In this document: positions 46,180-57,537 of the stretch, piece after piece
Layout of the letters: each line of letters begins with the position of its first letter
Position numbering within the stretch: position 1 is the stretch's first letter
Source of the DNA: Calamus simplicifolius
Taxonomy: Eukaryota > Streptophyta > Magnoliopsida > Arecales > Arecaceae
Assembly: GCA_900491605.1 (NCBI GenBank)
Contig: UESW01004256.1
Location: forward strand, 363,293-427,292
Length of the DNA: 64,000 nucleotides
Direction: 5' to 3'
Program-made: the position numbers and the translations under genes
The notes under the pieces: generated by a model
What the model saw: only the letters and a program-made list of their open reading frames with translations
Database searches by the model: none
Told to the model about the DNA's origin: nothing

Positions 46180-47113
46180 TGGTTGGAACATGTGCAGGGC
46201 AGGAGCAGGACAGGTGGGGACTCCTAGGCTCTGGTGAAGGACCCTCACTGATGGTCCAGCCTCGAAGGTCAGCCTCGGCATCAGGGCTCTCTCATCCAGT
46301 GTCCTTTCCTATCCCATTCCATTCACTTTACAAAACCCATCCGATGCAAGTAGCCAACTATAGTAATCTGTGTGCCTAAGGTTCTTAGATGGTTCATTCT
46401 CAGAAATACAACCCCTTGGCTTCTAAAAACCATAGTAAGGACCATGCCATACGGTAGGGATGATCTCTCTTCCCTCCAGCCTCGCCATATACCATATCAT
46501 CATAGCTGCAAGGTTGATTGGCTGCCAGTCAAACACTATCCATAACACAATGTCTCGCTCGAGACATACTCAAACCGACCAGTCTTGGGAAACAAATCCT
46601 ACTGCAAATGTTGTGTAATAATCTAATTCAAGGGTAATTGATTAGCCCTAATTCCTCAAACTCTGTACTTCCCTTCCTAACATCCTTGAAAAGCGCTGAC
46701 CTATCACTGTGCATGTCAGCAAACCCAGTGAAGGGATGCTAAAAGTTTCCAAGCTTTGAAAGTAAGATGAATCCTCTTCCTCTTACTGCTAACTAAACCA
46801 CCATCTCCTCTAGCCAAATTATAAAATTCTTTTACTAAGGGCTGGATAAGTGGGAACATCTAAAGAACAAGCTTATCCCAGCCATTTCTTTAATTGTCTA
46901 CCGATTGAAAACCCTCGGTTCAAATAAATCAAAATCAACCTTTCTTCCCATTGTGATGACTCCCCAGCTAAGGTATCTACCTGAGGAGAGAAGGGGGATT
47001 GTCTGAGTTGAAGAGGAATCATGCTTGGAGTCGGCTCACGGACGGGACGCCGGCCGTTTCCGTCACGGCGCTCCAAAGACTGATCCCCTTTTAGGTGCCA
47101 TTGATCTTGGAAT
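46180..47113 (-). pseudogene. Env-like ORF of Sirevirus copy A (broken)
   Basis: Begins near MAPKRGSV (47113), followed across shifts by NRGFSIGRQLKKWLG, VKEFYNLARGDGG, MMIWYMARLEGREIIPTVWH and NLRHTDYYSWL. The last part corresponds to the MMVIMKEAVGRSKAALPYG and SLRHTDIF segments of the ORF at 53.5 kb. The role of this extra Sirevirus ORF is not established. Several frame breaks. Confidence 0.6.
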
Positions 47114-47370
47114 GGTTGATTTGAGGAATTTGGTTTGGAAGGTTTGGAGGGTTTTGGAGGATTTGGAGAAGATATGAAATGAGAGGTGTCGACTCTGCCC
47201 TAATAAATCAATTTGGGACCAGGTGTCGACTCCCGCAAAGTCGGGTGTCGACTCCAAATCGCTAACACAGTCAGCGCTCGAACTGGAGTCGGCTCCACTT
47301 AAGGTGTCGGCTCCAAGGTCAGGACCGAGAGCACACAGAGGTGTCGACTCCTCAGGTGTCGACTCCAAGA
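47025..47370. repeat. Second GTCGRCTCC motif cluster, before the env-like ORF
   Basis: About nine copies of GTGTCGACTCC and GAGTCGGCTCC, the same motifs as at 44985-45285, located inside the element between RNase H and the start of the env-like frame. Confidence 0.8.
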
Positions 47371-47589
47371 CAGTTTCAGAAAAAAATAAATGAGTTTCAA
47401 AGAAACTTGTCAAAAAATCAATAAAATTTTGAAAAAATCTTTGGAATTATCAAATTGCTCAAATGACTAGATAAATTGTCCTTAAAATATGAAAGAAATC
47501 AAGAAATTGATAGAAATCTAGATCTCATTCCTTAGGGTTTCAAAATCATTCCAAAGGATCACAATTCCTAATTCTCCTCTAAGATAACA

Positions 47590-50290
47590 AAATCTCTCTT
47601 CACTCAAGGGTTTTGTAAATATCAGCTAATTGTTCTTCAGTATTAACATAATCAAGACAAATTTCATTATTAGCTACATGTTCTCTTATAAATGATATCT
47701 AATTTCAATGTTTGTTCTTGAATGTTGAATTGGATTTTTAGTTAGATTATTGCACTTGTGTTATCACATCTAATAGGTGTTTTATCAAGTGTTATGCCAT
47801 AATCTTCAAGTTGTCTCTTAATCCAAAGGATTTGAGCACAGCAACTTCCAGCTGCAACATATTCTGCTTCAGCAGTAGATAATGCAACCGAATTTTGCTT
47901 TTTGCTAAACCAAGAGATTAAGTTACTTCCTAAGAATTGACATGCACCACTTGTGCTTTTTCTATCTAATTTACATCCAGCATAATCAGAATCAGAATAT
48001 GCAATCAAATTTAATGTTGAGTCTCTAGAATACCATAAACCTACATTTTTAGTTCCACTTAATATCTTAGTATTCTTTTTACAGCAATTAAGTGAGATTC
48101 TTTAGGTTCAGATTGAAATCTAGCACATAAGCAAACAGCAAACATATATCTGGTCTACTTGCAGTTAAGTAAAGTAGAGATCCGATCATACCTCTATAAT
48201 ATTTTTGATCAACTTTCTTACCATCTTCATCTTTGTCCAATTTGCATGAAGGACTCATTGGTGTTCCAAGGGGTTTGATTGATTCCATACCAAACTTCTT
48301 GAGAATTTCTTTTGTGTACTTTGTTTGGTTGATGAAAATTCCCTCTTTGCTTTGTTTGATTTGGAGTCCAAGGAAGAAGTTGAGTTCTCCCATCATGCTC
48401 ATTTCAAATTCACCCTGCATTAACTTAGCAAATTCTTGACATAGAAGATTGTTAGTAGCACCGAATACAATATCATCAACATATATTTGTACTACTAATA
48501 AATCTTTATCTTTTCTTTTCAAAAATAATGTTTTATCAACATTTCCTCTTATAAAATCATTTTCAATTAAAAATTTACTTAATCTATCATACCAAGCTCT
48601 AGGTGCTTGTTTCAAACCATATAGTGCTTTGTGCAATTTAAAAACATGATTTGAAAATTCATGATCTTCAAAACCAGGTGGTTGTTCAACAAAAACTTCT
48701 TCATTTATAAATCCATTTAAAAATGCACTTTTAACATCCATTTGAAATAAATTGATATTCATATGACATGCAAATGCAAGTAATAATCTAATTGCTTCTA
48801 ATCTAGCTACAGGTGCAAAAGTTTCATCAAAATCAATTCCTTCTTGATTATATCCTTTTGCAACTAATCTAGCTTTGTTTCTAATTACTATGCCATTTTC
48901 ATCTAATTTATTTCTAAATACCCATTTTGATCCTATAACAGAATGATCTTTAGGTCTATCAACTAAGGTCCATACATTATTTCTAGTAAATTGATTTAAT
49001 TCTTCTTGCATAGCTAACATCCAATTATTATCTTTTTCAGCTTCTTCAATAGTTTTAGGTTCAATTTGAGATACAAATGCAAGATGATTATTGATATTTC
49101 TCATAGATGATCTAGTTCTTACTCCTTGAGATGGATCACCTATAATCAATTCCTTGGATGACCATAGGCATATCTCCAATCTCTAGGTAGATCTATATCA
49201 TTATGATTAGTATCAATAACATCAACACTAGGAAATCATCTTTAGCTTCTTGTTCATGATCTGAAGATACATCTATATTTAATTTTTCAATATCTCTTTC
49301 TAGAATGTTTGTATCTTCCTCATCATCAATCTTTTCAGAACTTGATGCTAAAGATTCATCAAAAACTACATGAATAGATTCTTCTACAATTAAGTTTTCT
49401 TGTTAAATACTCTATAGGCTTTACTAGTTGTTGAATATCCTAAGAATATGCCTTCATCAGATTTTGCATCAAATTTTCCTAAGATTATCTTTTACCATTA
49501 TTATGAAAAACATTTACAACCAAATGCATGAAAATAACTTATGTTTGGTTTTCTATTATTCCATAATTCATAAGGTGTTTTCTTAAAATTGGCCTAATTA
49601 AAGCTCTATTAAGGATGTAACATGCCGTGTTTATAGCTTCCGCCCAAAAGTATTTTGGGAGGTTGCTTTCACATAGCATGGTACGGGCCATGTCTTCTAA
49701 GTTCTATTTTTTCTTTTTCAACTACATTTTGTTGTGTTCTAGGTGCAGAAAAATTATGATGAATGCCATTTTCAATGCAAAACTTTCAAATAAGTGATTT
49801 TCAAATTCAGTGCCATGATCACTTCTTAGAGACACTATGGTGTTGTTTTTCTCATTTGTGACTTTCTTGAAGAATTTCAAAATATGAGAAAGTCTCATCC
49901 TTATGAGCTAAAAACAATACCCAAGTGTATCTAGAATAATCATCTACTATCACAAGACCATATTTCTTTCCTCCTAGACTTGTGGTTCTAGTAGGTCCAA
50001 AAAGGTCCATGTGAAGTAGCTCAAGTGGCCTAGAAGTGGAAACAATATTTTTAGATTTGAAAGAATTTCTAGTTTGTTTTCCAAATTGACATGCATCACA
50101 AATTTGTTATTTTTCAAAATCTAATTTGGAAGTCCTTTTACTAAATCCATTCTAATTAATTTTGAAATAAGGTGTGTGCTTGCATGACCTAATCTACGAT
50201 GCCACAACCAATCCAATCTCATTTACATTAGCATTATAGCAATTAGGCAATGATTACTAGTAACAATTATCCAAATCAATTAAAATACAT
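47590..50290 (-). pseudogene. Pol of Sirevirus copy A: integrase, reverse transcriptase, RNase H
   Basis: The longest open part (49179-48088) shows reverse transcriptase: KARLVAKGYNQ, QMDVKSAFLNGFINEEVFVE, YGLKQAPRAWYDRLS, YVDDIVFGATN and SLLYLTASRPDI. A shift near 48144-48147 is followed by RNase H with YSDSDYAGCKLDRKSTSG and STAEAEYVAAGSCCAQILWI. Upstream, integrase is heavily shifted: LDWLWHRRLGHAS at about 50175-50215 and ARTMLCESNLPKYFW-like text at about 49640-49690. Not functional as read. Confidence 0.8.
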
Positions 50291-51013
50291 TGTGTTGGCC
50301 AGATGACACCCAAGAGGGGGGGGGGTGAATTGGGTTCTTTAAAAATTAAACCTTTTAATATTTGTTTGCTTAGTGTGATGAAAGTGAATGCAATGCAAAA
50401 CAAAATACAATCAATAAGATAGAGATAGAGATAGAGATCAAGGAGACACGGCAAACACAAAGATTTTATAGTGGTTCGGTGTATCCAACACCTACGTCCA
50501 CTCCCAAGATTCACTTGGGTCCACACTATAATCTTCCTTGATTACAGCCGAGTTGTTTTACAAGCTCACAACTCAAACTTGTTGTTTTCCCGGGATCACA
50601 ACGAACCCAGCTGGTTTTCAAGGGCTCACCAGCACAAAAACCCTAACACAAGCTATACCAAGCTTGTACCGAGGTAAGACTACCTCCACTAGTTCAATCC
50701 CCCAGATTGAACTAGACACAAACAAAAGAAATATTGTTTTTCAAGTACAAGCTCCTCAATGAGCAAATAAACAAATAAATGAACAAGGTTTAGAAAAGCC
50801 TGATTTGTAGTTGGTTGGCTTTTGAGCTTTTTTCTTCTTTTCTTCTTCTCCTTGCTAGATTGAATCAAGCCTCAGCTTGGATTCTTCACGGAAGAGTTGG
50901 AGTTGATTTGAGCTTTTCTCCTTTCTTTGAGTGTTGAAAATCTCTTGATTTGCTCTTGAATAGCTCTTGGATTTTCTTCTGAAGCTTCTCTTGGATTGAT
51001 GAACTTGATCAAA
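50291..51013 (-). repeat. Partial Sirevirus LTR, minus orientation
   Basis: Begins (plus strand) TGTTGGCCAGATGACACCCA and tracks the copy A LTR at 44110-44900 closely (CAAACACAAAGATTTTATAG and CTCACCAGCACA blocks). It is cut at the N at 51014. It sits directly against the pre-integrase region of copy A, so it is either a separate nested insertion or a misjoined copy. Confidence 0.75.
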
Positions 51014-51014
51014 N
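51014..51014. other. Single ambiguous base at a structural junction
   Basis: The only N in the window. Left of it is a minus-oriented LTR; right of it is plus-oriented integrase in mid-domain. No biological boundary is expected there. Confidence 0.9.
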
Positions 51015-53267
51015 TGAAAATGGAATTGAACATAATTTTTCTGCACCCAGAACACCTCAACAAAATGGAGTAGTAGAAAGAAAAACAGAACTTTAGAAGA
51101 AATGGCTCGTACCATGTTGTGTGAAAGCAATCTCCCAAAATATTTTTGGGCTGAAGCAATTAACACTGCATGTTATGTTTTAAATCGTGCATTAATTAGA
51201 CCTGTTTTGAAAAAGACTCCTTATGAACTTTGGAAAGGTAGAAAACCTAATATCGGTTATTTTCATGTCTTTGGATGTCGCTGCTTTGTTTTGAATAACG
51301 GAAAAATAAATCTTGATAAATTTGATGCTAAATCTGACGAAGGATTTTTCTTGGTTATTCATTGCATAGTAGAGCTTTTAGAGTTTTTAACAAAAAGACA
51401 TTGGTAGTTGAAGAATCTATTCATGTGATATTTGATGAAACTAATGATCTTCCCTTAAGGAAGAGAAAAGGTATAGTTGATGCAGATGAAATTGAAGATC
51501 AACTCAAAGACATCACCTTGAAGGACAAAGATGAATCAGATACACAAGAGGTAAATGAAGAAAGCAATCCTAATCCACCTGAAGCCTCACAAGGTAATGA
51601 TGACTTAGAAAGAGGATGGAGGTATGTTCACAGTCACCCTAAAGATCAAATTATTGGTGAAATATCTCATGGAATTAGGACAAGATCGACATTTAGAGAT
51701 ACATATAATAACTTAGCATTTGTTTCTAAAATTGAACCTAAATGTTATGATGAAGCTAAGAATGATATTGATTGGTTAAATGCAATGCATGAAGAACTTA
51801 ATCAATTTGAAAGAAATAATGTTTGGACACTTATTGAAAGACCTAATGATTATCAAATTATTGGAACAAAATGGGTTTTCAGAAATAAGTTAGATGAACA
51901 TGGTAACATAATAAGAAATAAAGCAAGACTAGTAGCTAAGGGTTATAATCAAGAAGAAGGAATTGATTTTGATGAAACATATGCCCCTGTTGCTAGATTA
52001 GAAGCTATCAGATTACTTCTTGCTTGCTTGCTTTATGAATTTTAAATTATATCAAATGGATGTTAAAAGCGCTTTCTTAAATGGATATATTGCTGAACAA
52101 GTATTTGTGGAACAACCACCCGGTTTTGAAAATCACTTGTTTCCAAACCACGTATTTAAATTAAACAAAGCTTTGTATGGTTTGAAGCAAGCTCCCCGGG
52201 CTTGGTATGAAAGATTAAGCAAGTTCTTGATTAGTAATAAATTCATTCGAGGAAATGTCGATACAACCTTATTTATTAAAAGACAAAATGATGATATTTT
52301 AATTATTCAAATCTATGTAGATGATATCATATTTGGTGCCACTAATGACTCGTTATGCAAAGATTTTGCTGAGCTTATGCAGGGAGAATTCGAGATGAGT
52401 ATGATGGGAGAACTGAATTATTTTCTCGGACTCCAAATCAAGCAAAGCAATGACGGGATCTTCATAAGCCAATCCAAGTACATCAAGGAGATGATCAAAA
52501 AGTTTGGCATGGAGACATCTAAAAGTATCGGTACCCCTATGAGCTCATCTTGTAGAATTGATGCTTGTAATTCTGAAAAATCTGTAGATCTAAAACTTTA
52601 TAGAGGAATGATAGGATCTTTGTTATACTTAACTGCCAGTAGACCTGATATCTTGTTTAGTGTTTGCATGTGTGCCAGATATCAAGCTAATCCTAAAGAA
52701 TCACACTTGCTTGCTGTTAAAAGAATATTTAAATATTTAAATGGAACTAAAAACTTAGGACTTTGGTATGACAGACAATCTAGCATTGACTTAATAGGAT
52801 ACACCGATTCAGACTTTGCTGGATGTAAACTAGACAGAAAATCAACTAGTGGAACTTGCCAATTCCTAGGTGTTAACTTAATCTCATGGTTTAGCAAGAA
52901 GCAAACTTCAGTAGCATTGTCTACGGCCGAGGCCGAATACATTGCAGCTGGAAGTTGCTGTGCTCAAATTTTGTGGATTAAGCAGCAACTAGAGGATTAT
53001 GGTATCAAACAAAAGGGAATACCAATAAAATGTGACAACACTAGTGCAATTTGTCTAACTAAAAATCCTATTCAACACTCTAGAACAAAACATATAGAAA
53101 TCCGACATCATTTTATTAGAGATCATGTTAATGATGGCAACATTGTATTGGAATTTGTAAACACTGAAAAACAACTCGCAGATATATTTACTAAACCTTT
53201 AGATGAATCAAAATTTTATGAAATAAGAATGGAACTTGGAATGATTGATCCATCATTAATTAAGTAA
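51015..53267 (+). pseudogene. Pol of Sirevirus copy B: integrase end, reverse transcriptase, RNase H
   Basis: Integrase end with CESNLPKYFWAEAINTACYV and TPYELWKGRKPN. Reverse transcriptase with NVWTLIERPNDY, KARLVAKGYNQEEGIDFDET, QMDVKSAFLNGYIAEQVFVE and YVDDIIFGATN. RNase H with YTDSDFAGCKLDRKSTSG, AEYIAAGSCCAQILWIKQQL and the usual C-terminal ADIFTKPLDESKF. The frame changes at three places, about 51081-51085, 51353 and 52023-52028, each explained by loss of one or two bases in a homopolymer. From 52020 to 53267 it is open to the natural stop. Pol is otherwise well preserved, so the copy is young or the breaks are artefacts. Confidence 0.88.
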
Positions 53268-53540
53268 TCATGTTTGTGACACTTGTTTCGTGAAGGTTAG
53301 GACATCTTAGGATTGAAATGTATTGATTACTCTAATTCCATGCATCTTGACATATTTTCCTAGCGATCGAAACTTTAAAATTGCTTCTATTTTGGGCTTA
53401 GAGGATGATAATGCTAATGTAGACAATCTTGATGCTAACATGTTGAATGTTGAGAATAGATTGCTACACAGTATTATTGCAAAGATATTTGCCCTCGTGC
53501 CGGTTCATTTAATGCCATAACTGATAGGGACATAGGACTA

Positions 53541-54626
53541 ATGTTTAACATATTAGAAGGAACTCCTTTAGACTTTCCAGAATTAATGATGGTTATAATG
53601 AAAGAAGCTGTAGGTAGATCCAAAGCCGCCTTGCCATACGGGATGTTTCTCACTTACGTATTTGAATTTCACAATGTGAAACTCAAAGGAGAAACTAGTG
53701 CATCATTGCGTCACACTGACATTTTTAATGCACACTCCCTACACCGTATGGACTATGCCAAACGTAATGGCATTTGGACCAAGATTAGAACCAGAACTGC
53801 TGATAAAACTATCTCTCAACCTACAAACTTAATTCCATCCGATCCTCCTCCACCAGTTTGTTCTCCTCCAAATTTCTTTAATTACGACTTCAATCAACCT
53901 AATCAATTTTTAGCTGCTATGAATGAGTCAAACCCGTTTCTTAATGATCATCCGGACATTCCAGAATCTTCCACTCATTATACCAATCAAAATCAAAATT
54001 CACCCCTTCCTACTGTTTTGATTAGTCAAGATCAAATCAAACAAATTGTTCATGATCTTTCCATTGCACTTTCAAATAGGAGTACCAGTGATAGTAACTC
54101 TTCCGTCAACAATGACCTCACCTTGGTACCCCATATTTCTTCTGTGTTTGAAACTCTTAATCATATGACAACTACTGTGAAGCAACTTGTGCATGATGTT
54201 AGTGTGCTCAACAGTCGTGTGTTCTTTCACAACGACACTTCAGTGGATTGTATTAAGAAAGACGTTGAGCAATTGAAATCCCAGTTTGAAGATGTTGTAA
54301 CCAAGGCTGAATGGGTAACACACCAGATGAGGACCAATGACAGCACAACGAAGGATGCCGCGAATGCTCTTGACCACCTGAATGCATCCACCGTGAAGAT
54401 GAGCAATTTGCTGGAAATTCAGATTGGTCTTGCTGCTGCTTCTGCCCCTGGAGCTTCATTCTCTCATTCTCATCTTTGGACGCCGCCTTCTCAACCTAAT
54501 GACGTACCCGGATCATCCACTCGACCTGAAGGCTCTTCCAAGCAACCTAAAGTCATATCTTCTGATGATGATGATGATGATTCTATGTTTAATCTATGTT
54601 TCATGTCATGTAATATGTTTCTATGA
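53541..54626 (+). CDS. Env-like ORF of Sirevirus copy B
   Basis: A 361-codon open frame after pol; the true start is probably upstream (similarity begins near 53330 in another frame, with a one-base loss at about 53492-53494). The N-terminal part is the 'plant transposon protein' type domain (MFNILEGTPLDFPELMMVIM, ALPYGMFLTYVFEFHNVKL, SLRHTDIFNAHSLHRMDYA). Then comes a proline/asparagine-rich linker, a long coiled-coil-like stretch (about residues 200-310: ETLNHMTTTVKQLVHDVSVL, VEQLKSQFEDVV) and an acidic end SSDDDDDDSMF. No signal peptide and no convincing membrane segment are seen, so the label env-like describes position rather than function. Confidence 0.6.
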   Translation: MFNILEGTPLDFPELMMVIMKEAVGRSKAALPYGMFLTYVFEFHNVKLKGETSASLRHTDIFNAHSLHRMDYAKRNGIWTKIRTRTADKTISQPTNLIPSDPPPPVCSPPNFFNYDFNQPNQFLAAMNESNPFLNDHPDIPESSTHYTNQNQNSPLPTVLISQDQIKQIVHDLSIALSNRSTSDSNSSVNNDLTLVPHISSVFETLNHMTTTVKQLVHDVSVLNSRVFFHNDTSVDCIKKDVEQLKSQFEDVVTKAEWVTHQMRTNDSTTKDAANALDHLNASTVKMSNLLEIQIGLAAASAPGASFSHSHLWTPPSQPNDVPGSSTRPEGSSKQPKVISSDDDDDDSMFNLCFMSCNMFL

Positions 54627-54804
54627 ATGTTTAATCTATGTTGATGTCATGTTTGTAATCTCTATCATATGAACCTTGTATTGTAATATGTTTTCTATAA
54701 ATGACTGAATTATAATTTCTGCTTGATATATTGTATCTTTTCTTCATAAATTGTGCTATTATAAATTGTTGAATTATTGCATATTCTGCAACTTCTTTTT
54801 GATC

Positions 54805-54987
54805 AATGACAAAAAGGGGGAGAAGAATAATGCATAAATTAAAATTAGGGGAGAAGAATCACTTCATATATTCAGGGGGAGATTAATATATTTAGGGGGA
54901 GATTATATTTTGAATGCTGATTATATATGCTGAATGATTTATGCTTAATGTTTTGTAAGTTTTTGTCATCATCAAAAAGGGGGAGAT
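54805..54987 (+). other. Multiple polypurine tracts of Sirevirus copy B
   Basis: Four or five AAAAAGGGGGAGA / AGGGGGAGATTA tracts at about 54811-54824, 54846-54856, 54875-54885, 54894-54905 and 54975-54986, the last abutting the LTR start. Confidence 0.8.
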
Positions 54988-55189
54988 TGTTGACCCTTGA
55001 ATTGATTTTGATGATTACAAAACATATAAAGCCTAAATAAATTATGATAATCCATGATATTGCAAGTATCTTCATGTATCTTCATGTTTACAATTGTCAA
55101 GAATTTTTCATATGATGCAATGAAGTTTATTTTATCTTGTGAAGAATATAAAAATTCACTTGCCTATCTATTGAATTTATTGCATGGCT

Positions 55190-56430
55190 TTGCTAGCTAG
55201 CTTCCATTCCATGCTAGTTAGCTATTTTAGTATACTCCTTGTGCTGGCCGAATTTGTTGGGAAATGAGTTAGCTGGGAAGCTAACTTCCCTTCCTTGCTA
55301 GCCACTTAGGAGTTAGCTACCTTCATGCTGGCCGAATGAATTGGGAAACAAGCTAGCTGGGAAGCTAACCTCCCCTCCATGCAAGCCGTTTGGAAGCTAA
55401 CTCTCTTCTTGCTGGCCGTGAGTTTTTTTTATAAGTTAGCTGGGAAGCTAACTCTTTCTCCTTGCATGGCTGGTCACTTTTCCTTGAGGTTAGCTCACAA
55501 GCTAACTTGTTTGTTCATGCTTCATGCTTGGCCGTTTGTGCTTTGTAGGAGTTAGCTTGCAAGCTAACTTCCTTCCTTCATTCCAAGGTACGTAACATGA
55601 AAACTCTCTTCTTAGCTAGCTTGTATTAGCTTTTTCATGTCCAGTTAGCTCACAAGTCAACTACCTTTATGCATGATAGAATAAACCTTTAACTTAGTTA
55701 GCTATAAGCTAACTTCCCTCCACTGAATTTCAAATCAGCCGCATGAATTTAAAATAGAGTTAGCTCACAAGCTAACTATCTTTTTGTCATGGCCTCACAC
55801 CTTTATGGATAGCTAACTTATGAGTTAGCTGGTTGTCAAGAATGCTTTTCATGAAACCATCTCCCGTAGCTTTTTTGAGAAAGCTAGCTTACAAGCTAAC
55901 CATCTTTCATGATTCCCTTTGGGAGTTAGCTTATAAGCTAACTATCTTTATTGCTTTCATGGCTTGGGAGTTAGCTATTTCTTGACATGAATAGGCTTAG
56001 CTAACTTATGAGTTAACTATTTTTAAAGTGTTTTCATCCTAGCCGCATGAATTTTTGAATTGAGTTAGCTCACAAGCTAACTATCTTTTTACATGGCCTC
56101 ATACACCTTTTCATAGCTAACTCATAAGCTAACTATTTTTAAATCTTTTCTGGTTATGAAACCGTTGGATTTTCTTACATGGCTAGTTAGCTCAAGAGCT
56201 AACTAGTTTGTGCCTTAGTTAGCTCCATAGCTAACTATCTTTTCTTTATAGCATGAAACCATGGCTCACAAGCTAACTATTTTTCTCCTGGTTTTTCTCA
56301 GCCGTGTGGATTTGAATTGAGCTAGCTTGCTAGCTAGCTACTCTATCCCTCCATGGTTTTGGCTGATTCTTCTTGCCGTGGGATTTTGGAAACAAGCTAG
56401 CTAGCTTGGGAGAAAAGCTAGCTTACTGCT
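55190..56430. repeat. Array of short hairpins, AGTTAGCT-NNNN-AGCTAACT
   Basis: About 20 imperfect units across 1.2 kb, of which about a dozen hold both arms of the palindrome AGTTAGCT..AGCTAACT around a four-base loop (often CACA, GGGA or TATA). Spacers contain CATGGC, GGCCG and ACTATCTTT phrases. Spacing is irregular. Confidence 0.9.
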
Positions 56431-57054
56431 TCCTCCTTTTCCCATTGTTGGCCGCACGTTTTCTTTTGGGAGTTGCTGAAATTTATTTCAGCTTTCTCTC
56501 TCTCTCTCATTTAATGCTCTCTCTCTCTCTCTCATTACTATTTTGATGAATGCTGACCATTTTCTTTTTGTTATGGACAGGAATCCTTCATTAGCAATGG
56601 GTTTAATGCTTTCATCATTTGGGAAAATATTTCAAACGGTTTTATTTCTTCCCGTTTTTCCTTTCCTCTATTTACCAATGAATCTAACGGATAGTTTTTT
56701 GATTGGTTTAAATAGAGATGTTCAGAAGAAAACCTTGACGAAATTCTTACATCTTTTGACATATCAAGAACACAAAAGAGAGAAAAGAAAGAAATCAAAA
56801 GAGAGTGCTTATTGCAAGATATTTTTCGGATCCTTGAAGAGCAAGATATTGTGCTGCGAAGTTGCATCCTCCAACCCTTGCTCAAGTCGTCCAGATCCGG
56901 TGAAGCGAGTGCAAATTTCAGCTACTTCGAAAATCAACATTTGCTGCTGAAGTATTGCTTCAAAAATTGTAAAGTTTATCTTTGAATATTTGCTCAAATT
57001 AGGAGCTGTCTATTTTTGATAAATCTTGTATTAGGGTTAGAGATAACCCTAGTT

Positions 57055-57275
57055 TCTTGATTGGCTTCCTTGTGCCATTAAACAAGAGGACTAGCCGGGA
57101 AGGCTAGGGGATTGGTTTCCTTGTACCAGTTAAACAAGAGGACTAGCCGGGAAGGCTAGGGGATTGGCTTCCTTGTGCCAGTAAAACAAGAGGACTAGCC
57201 GGGGAAGGCTAGGGGATTTGGCTGCCTTGTGCCGTGAAAACAAGAGGACTAGCCGGGGAAGGCTAGGGGTTGTAA
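57055..57275. repeat. Tandem repeat, about 58-base unit, four copies
   Basis: Each unit reads TTGGCTTCCTTGTGCCAGT, then AAACAAGAGGACTAGCCGGG, then AAGGCTAGGGG, with small length changes. It lies inside the 3' LTR of copy B. Confidence 0.9.
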
Positions 57276-57537
57276 TCGTTGTGATACGATTAGTGAAATT
57301 CCCAAGGTTTTTGGGGAGTGGATGTAGGAGCCGAGTTTGGCACCGAACCACTATAAACCTTGCTGTGTTTGTGATTGATTGATCTGTGTATTTTCTATTT
57401 CGTGCACTCCACTACACCGCTGCGAATTAAATTCTGATTAAGCACATATCTGCGTTAGTCAATATCATCCATTGAATTAAATTTTTAAATACCCAATTCA
57501 CCCCCCTCTTGGGCTACTACGTCTGGGCAACAATAGC

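Larger units (their letters stand above)
44110..50290 (-). mobile_element. Sirevirus (Ty1/copia) copy A, 5'-truncated
   Basis: Read on the minus strand: GAG-pre-integrase and integrase (about 50290-49200), reverse transcriptase (49179-48100), RNase H (about 48050-47590), env-like ORF (about 47113-46180), a cluster of polypurine tracts (45670-45438) and the 3' LTR (45438-44110). The order copia IN-RT-RH followed by an extra ORF and multiple purine tracts is typical of Sireviruses. Gag, protease and the proper 5' LTR are missing; the left-pointing LTR at 50291 belongs to another piece. Several stops and shifts. Confidence 0.8.
51015..57532 (+). mobile_element. Sirevirus (Ty1/copia) copy B, 5'-truncated
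   Basis: Plus-strand remainder of the same family: C-terminal half of integrase, reverse transcriptase, RNase H, env-like ORF, polypurine tracts and a full 3' LTR of 2.5 kb ending CTGGGCAACA at 57532. The five bases after it, ATAGC, should be the target duplication; the partner is not present because the 5' half is missing. It interrupts the reverse transcriptase of the gypsy element to its right. Confidence 0.85.
54988..57532 (+). repeat. 3' LTR of Sirevirus copy B
   Basis: 2545 bases, TGTTGACCC to GGGCAACA. Its outer 250 bases match the copy A LTR in reverse orientation. The middle is filled by a palindrome array (55190-56430) and a 58-base tandem repeat (57055-57275) not present in the copy A LTR. 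Confidence 0.85.

Noticed and set aside
55190..56430. CRISPR-like look of repeated palindromes with spacers
   Set aside because: Irregular spacing, imperfect repeats, plant retroelement LTR context, no cas genes.
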